Source: Hydrogenobacter sp. (GTDB lineage: Bacteria > Aquificota > Aquificia > Aquificales > Aquificaceae). From it: DNA of 64,000 nt. The stretch spans positions 1 to 64,000 of the forward strand of contig JAPYWJ010000003.1 in assembly GCA_028276405.1 (NCBI GenBank), given 5' to 3'. The position numbers were made by a program, and so were the translations under genes. This document shows, piece after piece, positions 18,623 to 26,963 of this stretch. How positions within the stretch are numbered: the first letter of the stretch is position 1; each line of letters starts with the position of its first letter. Below the pieces are notes generated by a model. The model was not told the origin of the DNA. It saw nothing but the letters and a program-made list of their open reading frames with translations, and searched no databases.

Positions 18623-19252
18623 ATGAGCAGGTACATAGGTCCGTGGTCTAAAATAGACAGAAGGTTTGGCGTAGTAATTTCTGGGAAAAAAAGCGCAGGC
18701 AGGATCCTCTCAAGGAGAAACTTTCCACCGGGTCAGCACGGTAGGGTAAAAGGGAGAAAAAGAAAACTCACGGAGTTTGGGCTTCGCCTTATGGAAAAAC
18801 AAAAGCTCAAGTTCCTTTACGGTGGCATAAGAGAAAAACAGTTTAAGAGATACTTTGAAGAAGCCTCAAAGGCAAAGGGTAACACAGGACAAGTATTGAT
18901 TGAGCTCCTTGAAAGAAGGCTTGATAATGTGGTATACAGGCTGGGCATGGCTTCAACAAGAAGGCAGGCAAGGCAGATGGTATCACACGGACATATACTG
19001 GTAAACGGGAAAAAGGTAGACATACCATCTTACCGTGTAAATGTGGGAGACATCGTAGAGTTAAGTCCCACCTCAAGAGATGTGCCTCAGTTTAGGGAAA
19101 ATGTAGAAAATATAGACCCAAGAAGTGTACCACCTTGGTTGGAACTGGACAAAGAGAACTTCAGAGGAAAGGTGATTGACCTGCCTAAGGATGTCCAACT
19201 TGAGGTTCCTGTTAACTTGCAGTACATTATTGAATTCTATTCAAGAGTTTAA
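18623..19252 (+). CDS. rpsD: 30S ribosomal protein S4
   Basis: S4 nucleates small-subunit assembly and in many bacteria represses the alpha operon. The start is ATG 18623, two bases after the rpsK stop, with GGAGGG upstream at 18611-18616. The 209-residue product begins MSRYIGPWSKIDRR, lacks the N-terminal zinc cysteines seen in some S4 proteins, and contains the S4 RNA-binding domain RLDNVVYRLGMASTRRQARQ with HGHILVNGKKVDIPSYRV. An in-frame start further upstream, inside rpsK, is rejected. Confidence 0.95.
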   Translation: MSRYIGPWSKIDRRFGVVISGKKSAGRILSRRNFPPGQHGRVKGRKRKLTEFGLRLMEKQKLKFLYGGIREKQFKRYFEEASKAKGNTGQVLIELLERRLDNVVYRLGMASTRRQARQMVSHGHILVNGKKVDIPSYRVNVGDIVELSPTSRDVPQFRENVENIDPRSVPPWLELDKENFRGKVIDLPKDVQLEVPVNLQYIIEFYSRV

Positions 19253-19264
19253 GGAGGTCTTATT

Positions 19265-20215
19265 ATGCAAAGAGAGTTTCTCTTTCCTTCTAAGGTTTAT
19301 TGGGAAGAGAGGGATAGGACTTATGGAAGGTTTGTGGTAGAACCTTTGGAGCGTGGCTTTGGCATCACCTTGGGTAATTCTCTCAGAAGAACCCTTCTCT
19401 CTTCCATTCAAGGCACTGCCATAACCGCCGTAAAGATATACGGCGTATATCATGAATTTTCTGCTATAGAAGGTGTTCAAGAAGATGTGCTTGAGGTTAT
19501 AGCTAACCTCAAGAAAGTTAGGTTTAACTTAAAAGAAGGCGATGTAGAAACCCTTTACCTGAAAAAGAAAGGTGAAGGAGTGATAACCGCAAGGGACATA
19601 GCACTCCCACCTTATGTGGAAGTGGTAAACCCCGACCAGAAGATAGCAACCATAACTGACCCCAACAAAGAACTTCACATGGAGATAAAGATAGAAAGGG
19701 GTTTTGGATACATGACCACCGAAGAGATGGAATTTATAGGTGAGATAGGATGGATGCTTGTGGATGCGGACTTTTCACCTGTTCGTCAGGTTAGCTTTAA
19801 AGTTGAAAAGACAAGAGTAGAAAAGAGAAGTGATTACGATAAGCTTATAATGGAGGTTTACACAGACGGCACAAAAACACCAGAGGAGGTAGTAAAAGAA
19901 GCCATATCCATACTCGTAAGGTACTTTTCAAGCTTAGAACACATATCCTACGAACTACCCGTAGCCGAAGAGCCTGTGGTAATAGATGAGTTTTTGGAAA
20001 AGCTCAGCCTCCCAGTAGAAGAGCTTGATGTGTCCCAAAGAGCACTTAACTCTATAAAGAGGATGGGCATAAACACCATAGGTGACTTGGTTAAGCTTTC
20101 GGAGGAGGACCTTAAAGGCACAAAGAACATAGGAAGAAAGGCTATAAACGAAATAAAGGAAGCCCTAAAGCAGATGGGATTATACTTAGGCATGGACATA
20201 GAAAGCAGGAGGTAA
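19265..20215 (+). CDS. rpoA: DNA-directed RNA polymerase alpha subunit
   Basis: The 316-residue protein has an N-terminal assembly domain, with RFVVEPLERGFGITLGNSLR and LLSSIQGTAITAVKI making the alpha-dimer contacts. A linker near residue 225 leads to a C-terminal DNA- and activator-binding domain with LDVSQRALNSIKRMGINTIG and GRKAINEIKEALKQMGL. Strong AAGGAGG at 19252-19258. It lies between rpsD and rplQ. Confidence 0.97.
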   Translation: MQREFLFPSKVYWEERDRTYGRFVVEPLERGFGITLGNSLRRTLLSSIQGTAITAVKIYGVYHEFSAIEGVQEDVLEVIANLKKVRFNLKEGDVETLYLKKKGEGVITARDIALPPYVEVVNPDQKIATITDPNKELHMEIKIERGFGYMTTEEMEFIGEIGWMLVDADFSPVRQVSFKVEKTRVEKRSDYDKLIMEVYTDGTKTPEEVVKEAISILVRYFSSLEHISYELPVAEEPVVIDEFLEKLSLPVEELDVSQRALNSIKRMGINTIGDLVKLSEEDLKGTKNIGRKAINEIKEALKQMGLYLGMDIESRR

Positions 20216-20218
20216 GTT

Positions 20219-20575
20219 ATGAGGCACAAGATTAAGAAGAAACACTTTGACAGAACTAAAGAACAAAGGCTAGCTCTATACAGATCACTTCTGCTTGCCC
20301 TTATAAAGGAAGAGAAGATAGAAACCTCCCTGCAGAAGGCAAAGGCGGTAAAGCCCTTAGCAGAAAAGCTCGTAACCTTAGCAAAAAAAGGCGATTTAGC
20401 ATCAAGAAGGAGAGCTTTAGCTATACTACCCAACAGGTCCGCTATAAAGAAGCTTTTTGAAGACATAGCGGTCAGATACGAAGGAAGGAACGGAGGATAC
20501 ACTAGGATCATAAAGCTTCCCTTTAAGCGTATAGGAGATGGTTGTGAGCTTGCTATACTTGAGTTTGTAGAGTGA
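20219..20575 (+). CDS. rplQ: 50S ribosomal protein L17
   Basis: The 118-residue protein begins [17 protein letters not shown], contains [20 protein letters not shown] and the segment [19 protein letters not shown], all typical of L17, which lies near the exit tunnel. It closes the alpha operon. The stop codon TGA overlaps the GTG start of the yggT-like gene, so transcription and translation continue into the downstream genes. Confidence 0.96.
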   Translation: MRHKIKKKHFDRTKEQRLALYRSLLLALIKEEKIETSLQKAKAVKPLAEKLVTLAKKGDLASRRRALAILPNRSAIKKLFEDIAVRYEGRNGGYTRIIKLPFKRIGDGCELAILEFVE

Positions 20576-20811
20576 TAAAGGGTGTCTTATCCATTACCTT
20601 AAACCTGCTTATATTGATAGTGGTTTTTCATGCGTTGGCTTCTTGGTTTCCTTCTCTTAGGAAAAGTAAACTTTATACAGTTGGGGACCGTATAGTTTCC
20701 CCCATGCTTGAACCCATAAGGTCTTTTGTTAAACCCGTCAACGGCCTTGATTTTTCTCCTATGATACTTATCTTTTTAATATACCTTATCAAATACCTTT
20801 TGAAACTCTGA
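20572..20811 (+). CDS. YggT-family membrane protein
   Basis: A 79-residue protein with two membrane helices flanking the YggT signature: [14 protein letters not shown] in helix 1, then [19 protein letters not shown], and [14 protein letters not shown] in helix 2. YggT proteins are linked to membrane-protein quality control, osmotic tolerance and cell division in various bacteria, but no mechanism is settled. It begins with GTG inside the rplQ stop and ends TGATG, sharing one base with the next gene. Confidence 0.85.
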   Translation: MIKGVLSITLNLLILIVVFHALASWFPSLRKSKLYTVGDRIVSPMLEPIRSFVKPVNGLDFSPMILIFLIYLIKYLLKL

Positions 20812-21596
20812 TGTCCCGCCAAAGGCTTGATAAAAAACTTCTTGAGCTTGGTTTTGCAAGCTCGCGTGAAAAGGCACAAGCCCTGATAATGTCAGGTTTG
20901 GTAGTTGTTGACGGTATTGTTGCAGACAAACCTGGCTTTTTAGTAAAGGAGGGACAAAGGATAGAGGTCAAGGAAGGTATGAAGTATGTCTCTCGTGGAG
21001 GATACAAACTGGAACACGCACTGGAACGCTTTAAGATAGATGTAAAAGGTCTTGTTGCTCTTGATATAGGTTCATCAACGGGAGGTTTTACAGACTGTCT
21101 TTTGCAAAAAGGGACCTTAAAGGTTTATGCTGTAGATGTGGGGAGAGCACAGATGGATATAAAGCTTCGCAATAATCCGAGAGTAATTCTATACGAAGAG
21201 ACAGATGCAAGGAGCCTTACAGAAAAGCACATACCTCAAAAGGTGGATCTCATAACGGTAGATGTGTCTTTCATATCTGTTAACAAGATACTCTCACACA
21301 TACTTAAATTTCTTAAGGATGAGGGGATAGCACTTATCTTGGTAAAACCGCAATTTGAACTGACACCTGAAAAGGTAAGAAAGGGCATAGTCAGAAATCC
21401 GGAAGATAAGACACACGCAGTTTTGAAGGTATGTACGCATTTGAACGAACTGGGCTTTAATGTGGGGGGTGTTGTAAAATCCAAGCCTAAGGGTTCAAAG
21501 GGAAATGAGGAGTTCTTTGTTCTTGCAGGCAGACACTTAACCCAGGTAAAGGAATTACAAAGGCTAATAGAAGATGCTGTCAGAGAGACTCTTTAA
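20811..21596 (+). CDS. tlyA: TlyA-family rRNA 2'-O-methyltransferase
   Basis: The 261-residue protein has an N-terminal S4 domain (RLDKKLLELGFASSREKAQA, residues 3-22) that binds RNA. A Rossmann methyltransferase of FtsJ type follows, with SRGGYKLEHAL, the SAM loop LDIGSSTGGFTDCLL near residue 83, VDVSFISVNKIL, and LVKPQFELTP. TlyA proteins 2'-O-methylate cytidines of 16S and/or 23S rRNA; in mycobacteria this confers capreomycin sensitivity. Older annotations call such proteins hemolysin A. The ATG shares a base with the yggT stop (TGATG). Confidence 0.9.
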   Translation: MSRQRLDKKLLELGFASSREKAQALIMSGLVVVDGIVADKPGFLVKEGQRIEVKEGMKYVSRGGYKLEHALERFKIDVKGLVALDIGSSTGGFTDCLLQKGTLKVYAVDVGRAQMDIKLRNNPRVILYEETDARSLTEKHIPQKVDLITVDVSFISVNKILSHILKFLKDEGIALILVKPQFELTPEKVRKGIVRNPEDKTHAVLKVCTHLNELGFNVGGVVKSKPKGSKGNEEFFVLAGRHLTQVKELQRLIEDAVRETL

Positions 21597-21978
21597 AGAA
21601 AACAAGATGTTAGGCAAAAGGGGCATATATCCTTTTACTGGAGAAAACTTATTTCGCGTAGGACTTGCCCTCTGTACTCTTCTTAGCATAGACAAAGAAA
21701 TACATAAACCCACCATGTGCGTTAGCGAGCTTAACTTTTTAATTATGGCACTGAGCACAGGCTTTATGGCTGGTGGAGGAGATGTGTTTGTCTTTGAAGG
21801 ACAAGCAGATGTTTGCGTAAAGTACGAGAGAGACAAAGAGCTTGACATACTTGTTTTTAGAGGACTTGAACCCTTAGACTTTAAAAAGCTTGAATCTATA
21901 CTTTTCAGCAGGTATAATATGCCAAGAAAGGAAGGTGAGGAGATAGGAAACATATGGACACAAAGGGAGAAGCTTTAA
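21574..21978 (+). CDS. Uncharacterised protein resembling domain I of phosphohexomutases
   Basis: The frame encodes 134 residues; the start may be ATG 21574, overlapping tlyA by 23 bases, or ATG 21607. The segment LGKRGIYPFTGENLFRVGLA, then PTMCVSELNFLIMALSTGFMAGGGDVFVFEG, recalls the first domain of alpha-D-phosphohexomutases (FGTxGIRG, then GRDxRxSS, then GxDVxxxG). The catalytic serine loop reads CVSELNF and the other three domains are absent. It cannot be an active mutase. It may be a domain relic or a repurposed sugar-phosphate binder; this is inference from pattern only. It overlaps the next gene by 25 bases. Confidence 0.55.
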   Translation: MLSERLFKENKMLGKRGIYPFTGENLFRVGLALCTLLSIDKEIHKPTMCVSELNFLIMALSTGFMAGGGDVFVFEGQADVCVKYERDKELDILVFRGLEPLDFKKLESILFSRYNMPRKEGEEIGNIWTQREKL

Positions 21979-22202
21979 AATTATCGGAAGAAGTCCTAAA
22001 AAATGTATTGGATTTTGGAACAGAGCTTGACGAATATTACAGGAGGTTCAGGGAGTTAAGGGTGCTAACAGATGACCTTTCTTTTCAGTCCGCTCTGATA
22101 AATGTAGAGCATGCTTTTTTTATGGTTGTCCAGTCCCTGAACATACTTAAGGATCAGTTAAAACTCCTTGAAGTGGCATCTAAGAAAGGGGAGGTTTATT
22201 GA
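21954..22202 (+). CDS. Small helical protein, unidentified
   Basis: An 82-residue, probably all-helical, acidic protein (LKNVLDFGTELDEYYRRFRE, SALINVEHAFFMVVQSLNILKDQLKLLE). The start ATG 21954 is preceded by GGAGATAGGAAAC inside the previous gene, and the stop overlaps the next start (TGATG at 22200-22204). No family is recognised. Tight coupling to the genes on both sides suggests the three products are made together; it may be a partner of the receiver/DUF4388 protein. Confidence 0.65.
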   Translation: MDTKGEALKLSEEVLKNVLDFGTELDEYYRRFRELRVLTDDLSFQSALINVEHAFFMVVQSLNILKDQLKLLEVASKKGEVY

Positions 22203-23887
22203 TGGGTATAAGGTTTCTCCTGCTTGATGAAGACAGAAAGTTCTTTTCTCTGATAAGCGACATTTTTGATGTGACTGGGCATAAACTTCTCGTAGCTTTA
22301 GACGAACAAAAGGCGAAGGATCTTCTTGAGGCTACCTCATTTGATATAATCCTTATAGAACTTAAGCACCTAAACTTTTGGCTAAACACCATCAAGGCAG
22401 GGAAGTATCCCATCCCTATGTTTTTTATAGAGAGGTATGAAGATACAGAAAAGCTAAAGGCTTTGGGTTTTACCGACCTAAACTTTGTGCTCCTTCCCTT
22501 TAACCCTCTTGACCTTCTTACAAAAGCGGTGTGGTTAAACAGGGGAGAGGTTGAACCCAAGCAGCTATCTTTGATTGGTCCTGTAAACCTTCTTATGCAT
22601 CTTCTTAGGCGCAGTGCTTCTTTTATTATGAGTCTTAAAGCTTCTGAAAAGAACTGTAGTATTTATATAAAGGATGGACAAATTGTGGGGACAACCTGTG
22701 ATCTTCAGGATTTGAGGGAGATACTTGCCTTTGAGGATATAAAGATAGAACTCTTCCCTTATACTGGGGAGAGTTACCCTGAGGAAGGTTCTTTGGGAAA
22801 TGAGGAGTTTTTCACAAGCTTATTCCTACCAGCTTTTTTGTTTACTCAGGATAAGGTGCAGGATAAGGCTTTATCTTTGCCCAAAAAGGCAGACCTGACA
22901 CAACCCATTGAGCTTGAAAAGGGGCTCTTCTGGGTAGGTGTGCAAGACAGTAAATTTTTGCTTCACTCAAATGTGTACCTTCGCATATACGAAAGGGAAG
23001 ATGTAAAAATCCCTCTGCTGATAAATACGGGTACGCTCGAAGATTACGCACAGGTAAAAGCTAAGATAGAAGAAATTTTAAGCACCATAGATATAGTAAA
23101 AGCTGTTATATTGCTTGACTCTGGAGCTCACGAATACGCCACCATTCTCAGTATCCTTCAAAGTAGTCCTAAGCTTCAGGTTATAACATCTATGAATGTA
23201 GCAAAATGGTTAAACAAGTCTGGTGTTCCCATGTCTCGCATAAGGCTAATAGATAGTCTACCGGGCATGAAACTCAAACTTTCAACAGGTGATGTACTTA
23301 GCATCATACCTACGCCTTTTTCACCTTATAAGGGGAGTTTTATGCTTTATGAGGAGGAAACAGGCTTTTTATTTACTTCTCATCTTTTCAGTTCTTTACG
23401 CGCACCTGAGGAGTTTTCTCTTTTTGATGACCCAGATGTGGATGATGTTGTTTTGTATGCGTCTCTTAGCATGCCTTGTTCAAAAGCAGTGCATAAGGTG
23501 CTTGAATCCTTAGAAAATTTACCTATAAGCAAGGTCTTTCCAGCGTGGGGAAATCCTTTTAGCGAAAATACCCTCCGTATAGCTCTCAAGTCTCTTAAAA
23601 CCGCGGAGGTTGGCACAGACCTACCAACTTCTATCGATGAAAATTCATACTTTGAGGTTATAAACCGTATCCTTGCACAGCTTGATGAGAGCGAGTTTCT
23701 GAAGGTGAAGGAAGAGCTTGAAAGGTATGTGTATTTTGAGGATCATACTATAAAGGATACGCTAATAAATAGAAGTGCGCTACCAGACCTCTTTGTAGCG
23801 GTTATGCGTTCCACAGGTATAAATCCAGCTTTTACAAAACATGCTATCAGAGAGCTGTTTTACGCGGGTATTCTTGTCAATCTATAA
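22202..23887 (+). CDS. Degenerate receiver + DUF4388 + metallo-beta-lactamase (ODP-like) fusion
   Basis: The start is taken as ATG 22202 with GGGGAGG upstream. The 561-residue protein has three parts. Residues 1-115 resemble a receiver domain (FLLLDEDRKFFSLISDIF), but the phospho-acceptor position reads IILIELKH, without aspartate. Residues about 120-230 look like DUF4388 (LSLIGPVNLLMHLLRRSA, CSIYIKDGQIVGTTC). Residues about 240-465 follow the ODP oxygen-binding diiron lactamase fold (GLFWVGVQDSKFLLHSNVY; TPFSPYKGSFMLYEEETGFLF), but most metal ligands are gone; only isolated histidines such as GAHEYA remain. It is likely a non-enzymatic signalling or scaffold protein. It overlaps lepB convergently by 11 bases. 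Confidence 0.65.
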   Translation: MGIRFLLLDEDRKFFSLISDIFDVTGHKLLVALDEQKAKDLLEATSFDIILIELKHLNFWLNTIKAGKYPIPMFFIERYEDTEKLKALGFTDLNFVLLPFNPLDLLTKAVWLNRGEVEPKQLSLIGPVNLLMHLLRRSASFIMSLKASEKNCSIYIKDGQIVGTTCDLQDLREILAFEDIKIELFPYTGESYPEEGSLGNEEFFTSLFLPAFLFTQDKVQDKALSLPKKADLTQPIELEKGLFWVGVQDSKFLLHSNVYLRIYEREDVKIPLLINTGTLEDYAQVKAKIEEILSTIDIVKAVILLDSGAHEYATILSILQSSPKLQVITSMNVAKWLNKSGVPMSRIRLIDSLPGMKLKLSTGDVLSIIPTPFSPYKGSFMLYEEETGFLFTSHLFSSLRAPEEFSLFDDPDVDDVVLYASLSMPCSKAVHKVLESLENLPISKVFPAWGNPFSENTLRIALKSLKTAEVGTDLPTSIDENSYFEVINRILAQLDESEFLKVKEELERYVYFEDHTIKDTLINRSALPDLFVAVMRSTGINPAFTKHAIRELFYAGILVNL

Positions 23888-24560
23888 GTGGTTTGCCTAT
23901 ACGCTCCAAACGGGGGTGTAGGAGTGCAAGAGCTAACTGTTTAAAGCCTGTGAAAATGTTTACATTTGTACTCTCAAGGGGTGGTATATCACCAGAGAAA
24001 TATATGACAAAAGCCTTTCCTACTATATTTTCTCTTGGTACAAAACCCCAATATCTACTATCTTCACTATTATCGCGGTTATCTCCCATTACAAAGTAAT
24101 TTCCCGGTGGTATCTTGGTTGGAGGCACATCCCTACGAGGTATTACAGGGTCTGCATACAAGGCTATTTTGTGCTTCACACCGTTTGGAAGCAACTCCTC
24201 GTAGATAAGTTTTTTGTTTCCATCTTCATACTGCTCGCCTACAAGTTTTAAAGGAAGTGGCTTTCCGTTTATAAAAACTTGATAGTCTTTAACCTCTATA
24301 ACATCTCCCGGCATGCCTATTATCCTTTTTATGAAGTCTATGTTGGGGTCCACAGGCCACTTGAACACCACAATGTCTCCCCTTTGGGGTTCTGAAAGAC
24401 TATAAACCAGCTTGTTCACCAAAATAAAATCGCCCACTAAAAGAGTAGGCTTCATAGAACCAGAAGGAATGTTGTAAGCCTGAACCACAAAGGCTCTAAG
24501 TAAGAGCACTATGACTATCACAGCTATGAGTTCTGTAAGCCAGTTTTTACCTTTTAGCAT
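23877..24560 (-). CDS. lepB: Signal peptidase I
   Basis: LepB cleaves signal peptides from exported proteins at the outer face of the inner membrane. The 227-residue protein has one N-terminal membrane helix (residues 8-26), the catalytic serine in IPSGSMKPTLLVGD, the catalytic lysine in DFIKRIIGMPGD, and box E in FVMGDNRDNSEDSRYWG. A long insertion between boxes D and E is typical. It starts 28 bases after the end of tRNA-Gly on the same strand and may be transcribed with it. Many exported proteins in this window (cytochromes, Sox proteins, porins) are probable clients. Confidence 0.95.
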   Translation of the reverse strand: MLKGKNWLTELIAVIVIVLLLRAFVVQAYNIPSGSMKPTLLVGDFILVNKLVYSLSEPQRGDIVVFKWPVDPNIDFIKRIIGMPGDVIEVKDYQVFINGKPLPLKLVGEQYEDGNKKLIYEELLPNGVKHKIALYADPVIPRRDVPPTKIPPGNYFVMGDNRDNSEDSRYWGFVPRENIVGKAFVIYFSGDIPPLESTNVNIFTGFKQLALALLHPRLERIGKPLID

Positions 24561-24588
24561 TCCTTAATTTTACCACATGCTTTGATTA

Positions 24589-24663
24589 TGGAGCGGGCGA
24601 CGGGACTCGAACCCGCGACCTGCTGCATGGCAAGCAGCCGCTCCACCACTGAGCTACGCCCGC
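24589..24663 (-). tRNA. tRNA-Gly (anticodon GCC)
   Basis: On the minus strand the sequence starts GCGGGCGTAGCTCAGTGG and folds into a full cloverleaf. The 7-bp acceptor is GCGGGCG/CGCCCGC, the anticodon loop TTGCCAT is on the stem GCTGC/GCAGC, and the T-arm is GCGGGTTCGAGTCCCGT. The anticodon is GCC, glycine. The discriminator is T and CCA is encoded at 24591-24589. It lies between the DUF4388/HEAT gene and lepB, with its own promoter at 24678-24686. Confidence 0.97.
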
Positions 24664-24677
24664 TATAGAATAATAAT

Positions 24678-24686
24678 ATTATATCA
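24678..24686 (-). promoter_or_regulatory. Extended -10 promoter of tRNA-Gly
   Basis: On the minus strand TGA directly precedes TATAAT (24683-24678), giving an extended -10 element. Transcription would begin around 24671, eight bases before the tRNA. No convincing -35 is present. Transcription could continue into lepB. Confidence 0.6.
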
Positions 24687-24696
24687 GAGTTTTTCT

Positions 24697-25953
24697 TTAT
24701 GTTTTATGTGTGAATTTTTTGTCTAACATATACCTAGCCCTTGAGCGTATTACGGGATAAGTGTGGTTAGAGAGCTTTCTAAGAAGCTCTATGGCTTCTG
24801 GATGTGACATTCTACCAAGGGCGTCAACTATGGCCATCAAAAGCATAGGATTTGACTCTTTATTTGCCATATGTTCAAGTTGAGGTAAAGCGGATATAAG
24901 GTCTTTCATACCAACTGTGTGTATAACATTAATTCTCATTTCCACTACTGGATGCTCAAGACCCATGAGAAGCTTGTACTCGTATGGCATGTTATGAAAG
25001 TCTGTAAGGTCGTATCCACAGTTAGGGCATAACTTATCCTTTTCTGATATAACACTCCAACAAGCAGGACAGAAGTAGATGATGGTGGACCTATCGTCGG
25101 ACTTTAATATTTTTATCTTACTGCCTTCTTCTATGTAATCATAAGGATTTAGTATATCAAACTGTTTTATCTGATTTACCAAGTAAACCTCAAAAACATC
25201 TGCTTTTTCATCAAAAGAGGCTTGATATATCACATATCCATCCATAAATACGCGGTAGCCGTAATCTTGCATGGATACACTTACCAAAAGCGTTGGAAGT
25301 CCCATATGTCTCCTGGACAGTTCTTGACAGAAGTCTTGCGCATCTTCCAAATTCCAAGATACAGAGACCACCTTGGAGTCAGAAAGCAGAAAGCCTAGCG
25401 TTATGTCTTCCAATTGGTAGAGATTTATCATACACACATTTTCAGAAAGGCTGTTGATTATCTGTTTGAGTGCTTCTTCTCCTCTCTGTTGCTTAATTCT
25501 TGCATCTACGATCAGCCCGTTTTGTAAAAATATGTATCCCTTTTCTCTTTTCACTCTATCTTCTACCTCTACAAAACCTGTTGTGGCAAAATGTTCCAAC
25601 TTTTTGAAAAACTCTTTTATGTTAAAACTGAGACTTTCTAAGTTTACCCATACAGGTTCTCCTCTATGTAAAGGAAAGTCTGGAGATATGGGTAGTTGAA
25701 AGTTATGTATAAGGAAGTTCTTTGTGGATTTATAAAAGCTGAGCATTTCAAAATACTCGGGAAGGTTTCCCCACAGAGCACCATCGACCATTGGTAAGAA
25801 GTGTGTTTGTTCCAAAGATTGAAACACATAAAAGCCTGTTTGAAGAGAAGAACTGTGTATCTCAAGTATCCAGCTTAAATTTACCGCCTCTCTGTGTATT
25901 GGACCAAAAACAGGTTTAGCTTTTTTAAGAAGGTCTAACAACTCCTTCTTCAT
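24697..25953 (-). CDS. DUF4388-like protein with zinc ribbon and HEAT repeats
   Basis: A 418-residue cytoplasmic protein. Residues about 105-200 resemble DUF4388 (LESLSFNIKEFFKKLEHFATTGFVEVEDRV ... GYIFLQNGLIVDARI), the same domain type as in the gene at 22202. Residues 295-312 form a zinc ribbon with cysteines at 295, 298, 309 and 312 (CPAC, CPNC). The C-terminal 80 residues are HEAT-like repeats (EHPVVEMRINVIHTVGMKD, ESNPMLLMAIVDALGRMS). Its start overlaps the MglA-like GTPase gene by 29 bases, which in turn overlaps a roadblock gene, so it is probably an output or scaffold partner of that GTPase switch. Confidence 0.65.
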   Translation of the reverse strand: MKKELLDLLKKAKPVFGPIHREAVNLSWILEIHSSSLQTGFYVFQSLEQTHFLPMVDGALWGNLPEYFEMLSFYKSTKNFLIHNFQLPISPDFPLHRGEPVWVNLESLSFNIKEFFKKLEHFATTGFVEVEDRVKREKGYIFLQNGLIVDARIKQQRGEEALKQIINSLSENVCMINLYQLEDITLGFLLSDSKVVSVSWNLEDAQDFCQELSRRHMGLPTLLVSVSMQDYGYRVFMDGYVIYQASFDEKADVFEVYLVNQIKQFDILNPYDYIEEGSKIKILKSDDRSTIIYFCPACWSVISEKDKLCPNCGYDLTDFHNMPYEYKLLMGLEHPVVEMRINVIHTVGMKDLISALPQLEHMANKESNPMLLMAIVDALGRMSHPEAIELLRKLSNHTYPVIRSRARYMLDKKFTHKT

Positions 25954-26464
25954 TGGTCAAAGCCATCTTTATAGCCTCTTTTAGAGTTTCCAACACACCA
26001 AAGCCATCCTTTGCAATCGCGGGAATCACTGGTATACCGTCGAAGGTTTCTTTTATAACTTCCAACGGAACTGCGTCGGGTATATCTCTTTTGTTTGCTT
26101 GCACTACTACTTTGTTCATGCTTACAATACCTTCCATTTCGTGGAAACTTTCCATGTTTTCCTGCATGCTTCTGGATGAGTCAAAGACAAACACAACGGC
26201 AGATGTATTTCCAAAAAGCCATGGTCTAAGTATTTTAAATCTCTGTTGCCCCGGTGTGGTGAAAAGAGAAATCATAACATACAAACCTTGAACGCGAGTT
26301 TGGAATTTTAGCATGAGCATATCAAGGTAGACGGTCCGCCCCTCGTTAGTTTGCTGGTGGATTCTGTCATAAACTGTATCTTTGTAAATTTCTTTAAGCC
26401 TTTCCAAGTTTGTGGTTTTACCAGCCATGCCAAGACCGTGGTAAAGTATGCGTAGCTCCCTCAT
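25925..26464 (-). CDS. MglA-like small Ras-family GTPase
   Basis: The 179-residue protein has the MglA layout: strand 1 with the P-loop GLGMAGKTTNLERLK (residues 10-24), switch region KFQTRVQGLYVMISLFTTPG containing the TTPGQQRF block in place of DTAGQ, FVFDSS, and the base motif QANKRD. In Myxococcus and Thermus, MglA-GTP sets cell polarity and type IV pilus position and MglB is its activating protein. It is followed by the DUF4388/HEAT protein and preceded by the roadblock protein with a four-base overlap. Which machine it controls here cannot be read from the window. Confidence 0.85.
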   Translation of the reverse strand: MRELRILYHGLGMAGKTTNLERLKEIYKDTVYDRIHQQTNEGRTVYLDMLMLKFQTRVQGLYVMISLFTTPGQQRFKILRPWLFGNTSAVVFVFDSSRSMQENMESFHEMEGIVSMNKVVVQANKRDIPDAVPLEVIKETFDGIPVIPAIAKDGFGVLETLKEAIKMALTNEEGVVRPS

Positions 26465-26913
26465 ATGGCTATATCCTCAAACTTTATGGTGCGTTTCTCA
26501 GATTGTCTGTTGCGAGCTACTTCTAATATGGGGTTGATTTCATTCATGAGTCTCTCACTGAAAAGCTTCACACTACCCAGAGGTGTTTTATTAGGAAGAG
26601 ATACAAACAGAATAAAGGAGTTTTCCGATTTAAGCATGTACACGCTCTTGGACTTTCCTGACACATAAAGAACCTTTCCCCTATCAACAAAGTTTTCTAA
26701 GTACTCTAGCGCTCCGTTTATTGCCGCAGAGATGACTGCGCTTCTATGAGAAATAGGCTTTAAGCTCTCAAGCTTAGGTGCAAAAGTTATGAGCCTTCCA
26801 CCCTCATCGCATAAAACACACATGTCAACGCCTACATTCTTCACAAAGTTTTCCAACATTAAAGACAGCTTTTCCAGCTCTTCGTCTAAAAATGTGTAAG
26901 AAACCATGTCCAT
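26461..26913 (-). CDS. Roadblock/LC7-domain protein (MglB-like)
   Basis: The 150-residue protein fits the roadblock/LC7 fold: an N-terminal helix ending ENFVKNVGVDMCVLCDEGGR, a strand-rich core (LITFAPKLESL), a central helix ISAAINGALEYLENF, and SENSFILFVSLPNKTPLGSVKL. Such proteins act as GTPase-activating partners for MglA. It directly precedes the MglA-like gene and overlaps it by four bases, as in known mglBA operons. It has a good Shine-Dalgarno AAGGAGG (26932-26926). Confidence 0.75.
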   Translation of the reverse strand: MDMVSYTFLDEELEKLSLMLENFVKNVGVDMCVLCDEGGRLITFAPKLESLKPISHRSAVISAAINGALEYLENFVDRGKVLYVSGKSKSVYMLKSENSFILFVSLPNKTPLGSVKLFSERLMNEINPILEVARNRQSEKRTIKFEDIAI

Positions 26914-26963
26914 GATTAGGACCTCCTTGATATTAATCCTAATGGCGTATTGTTAAGTTTTGG

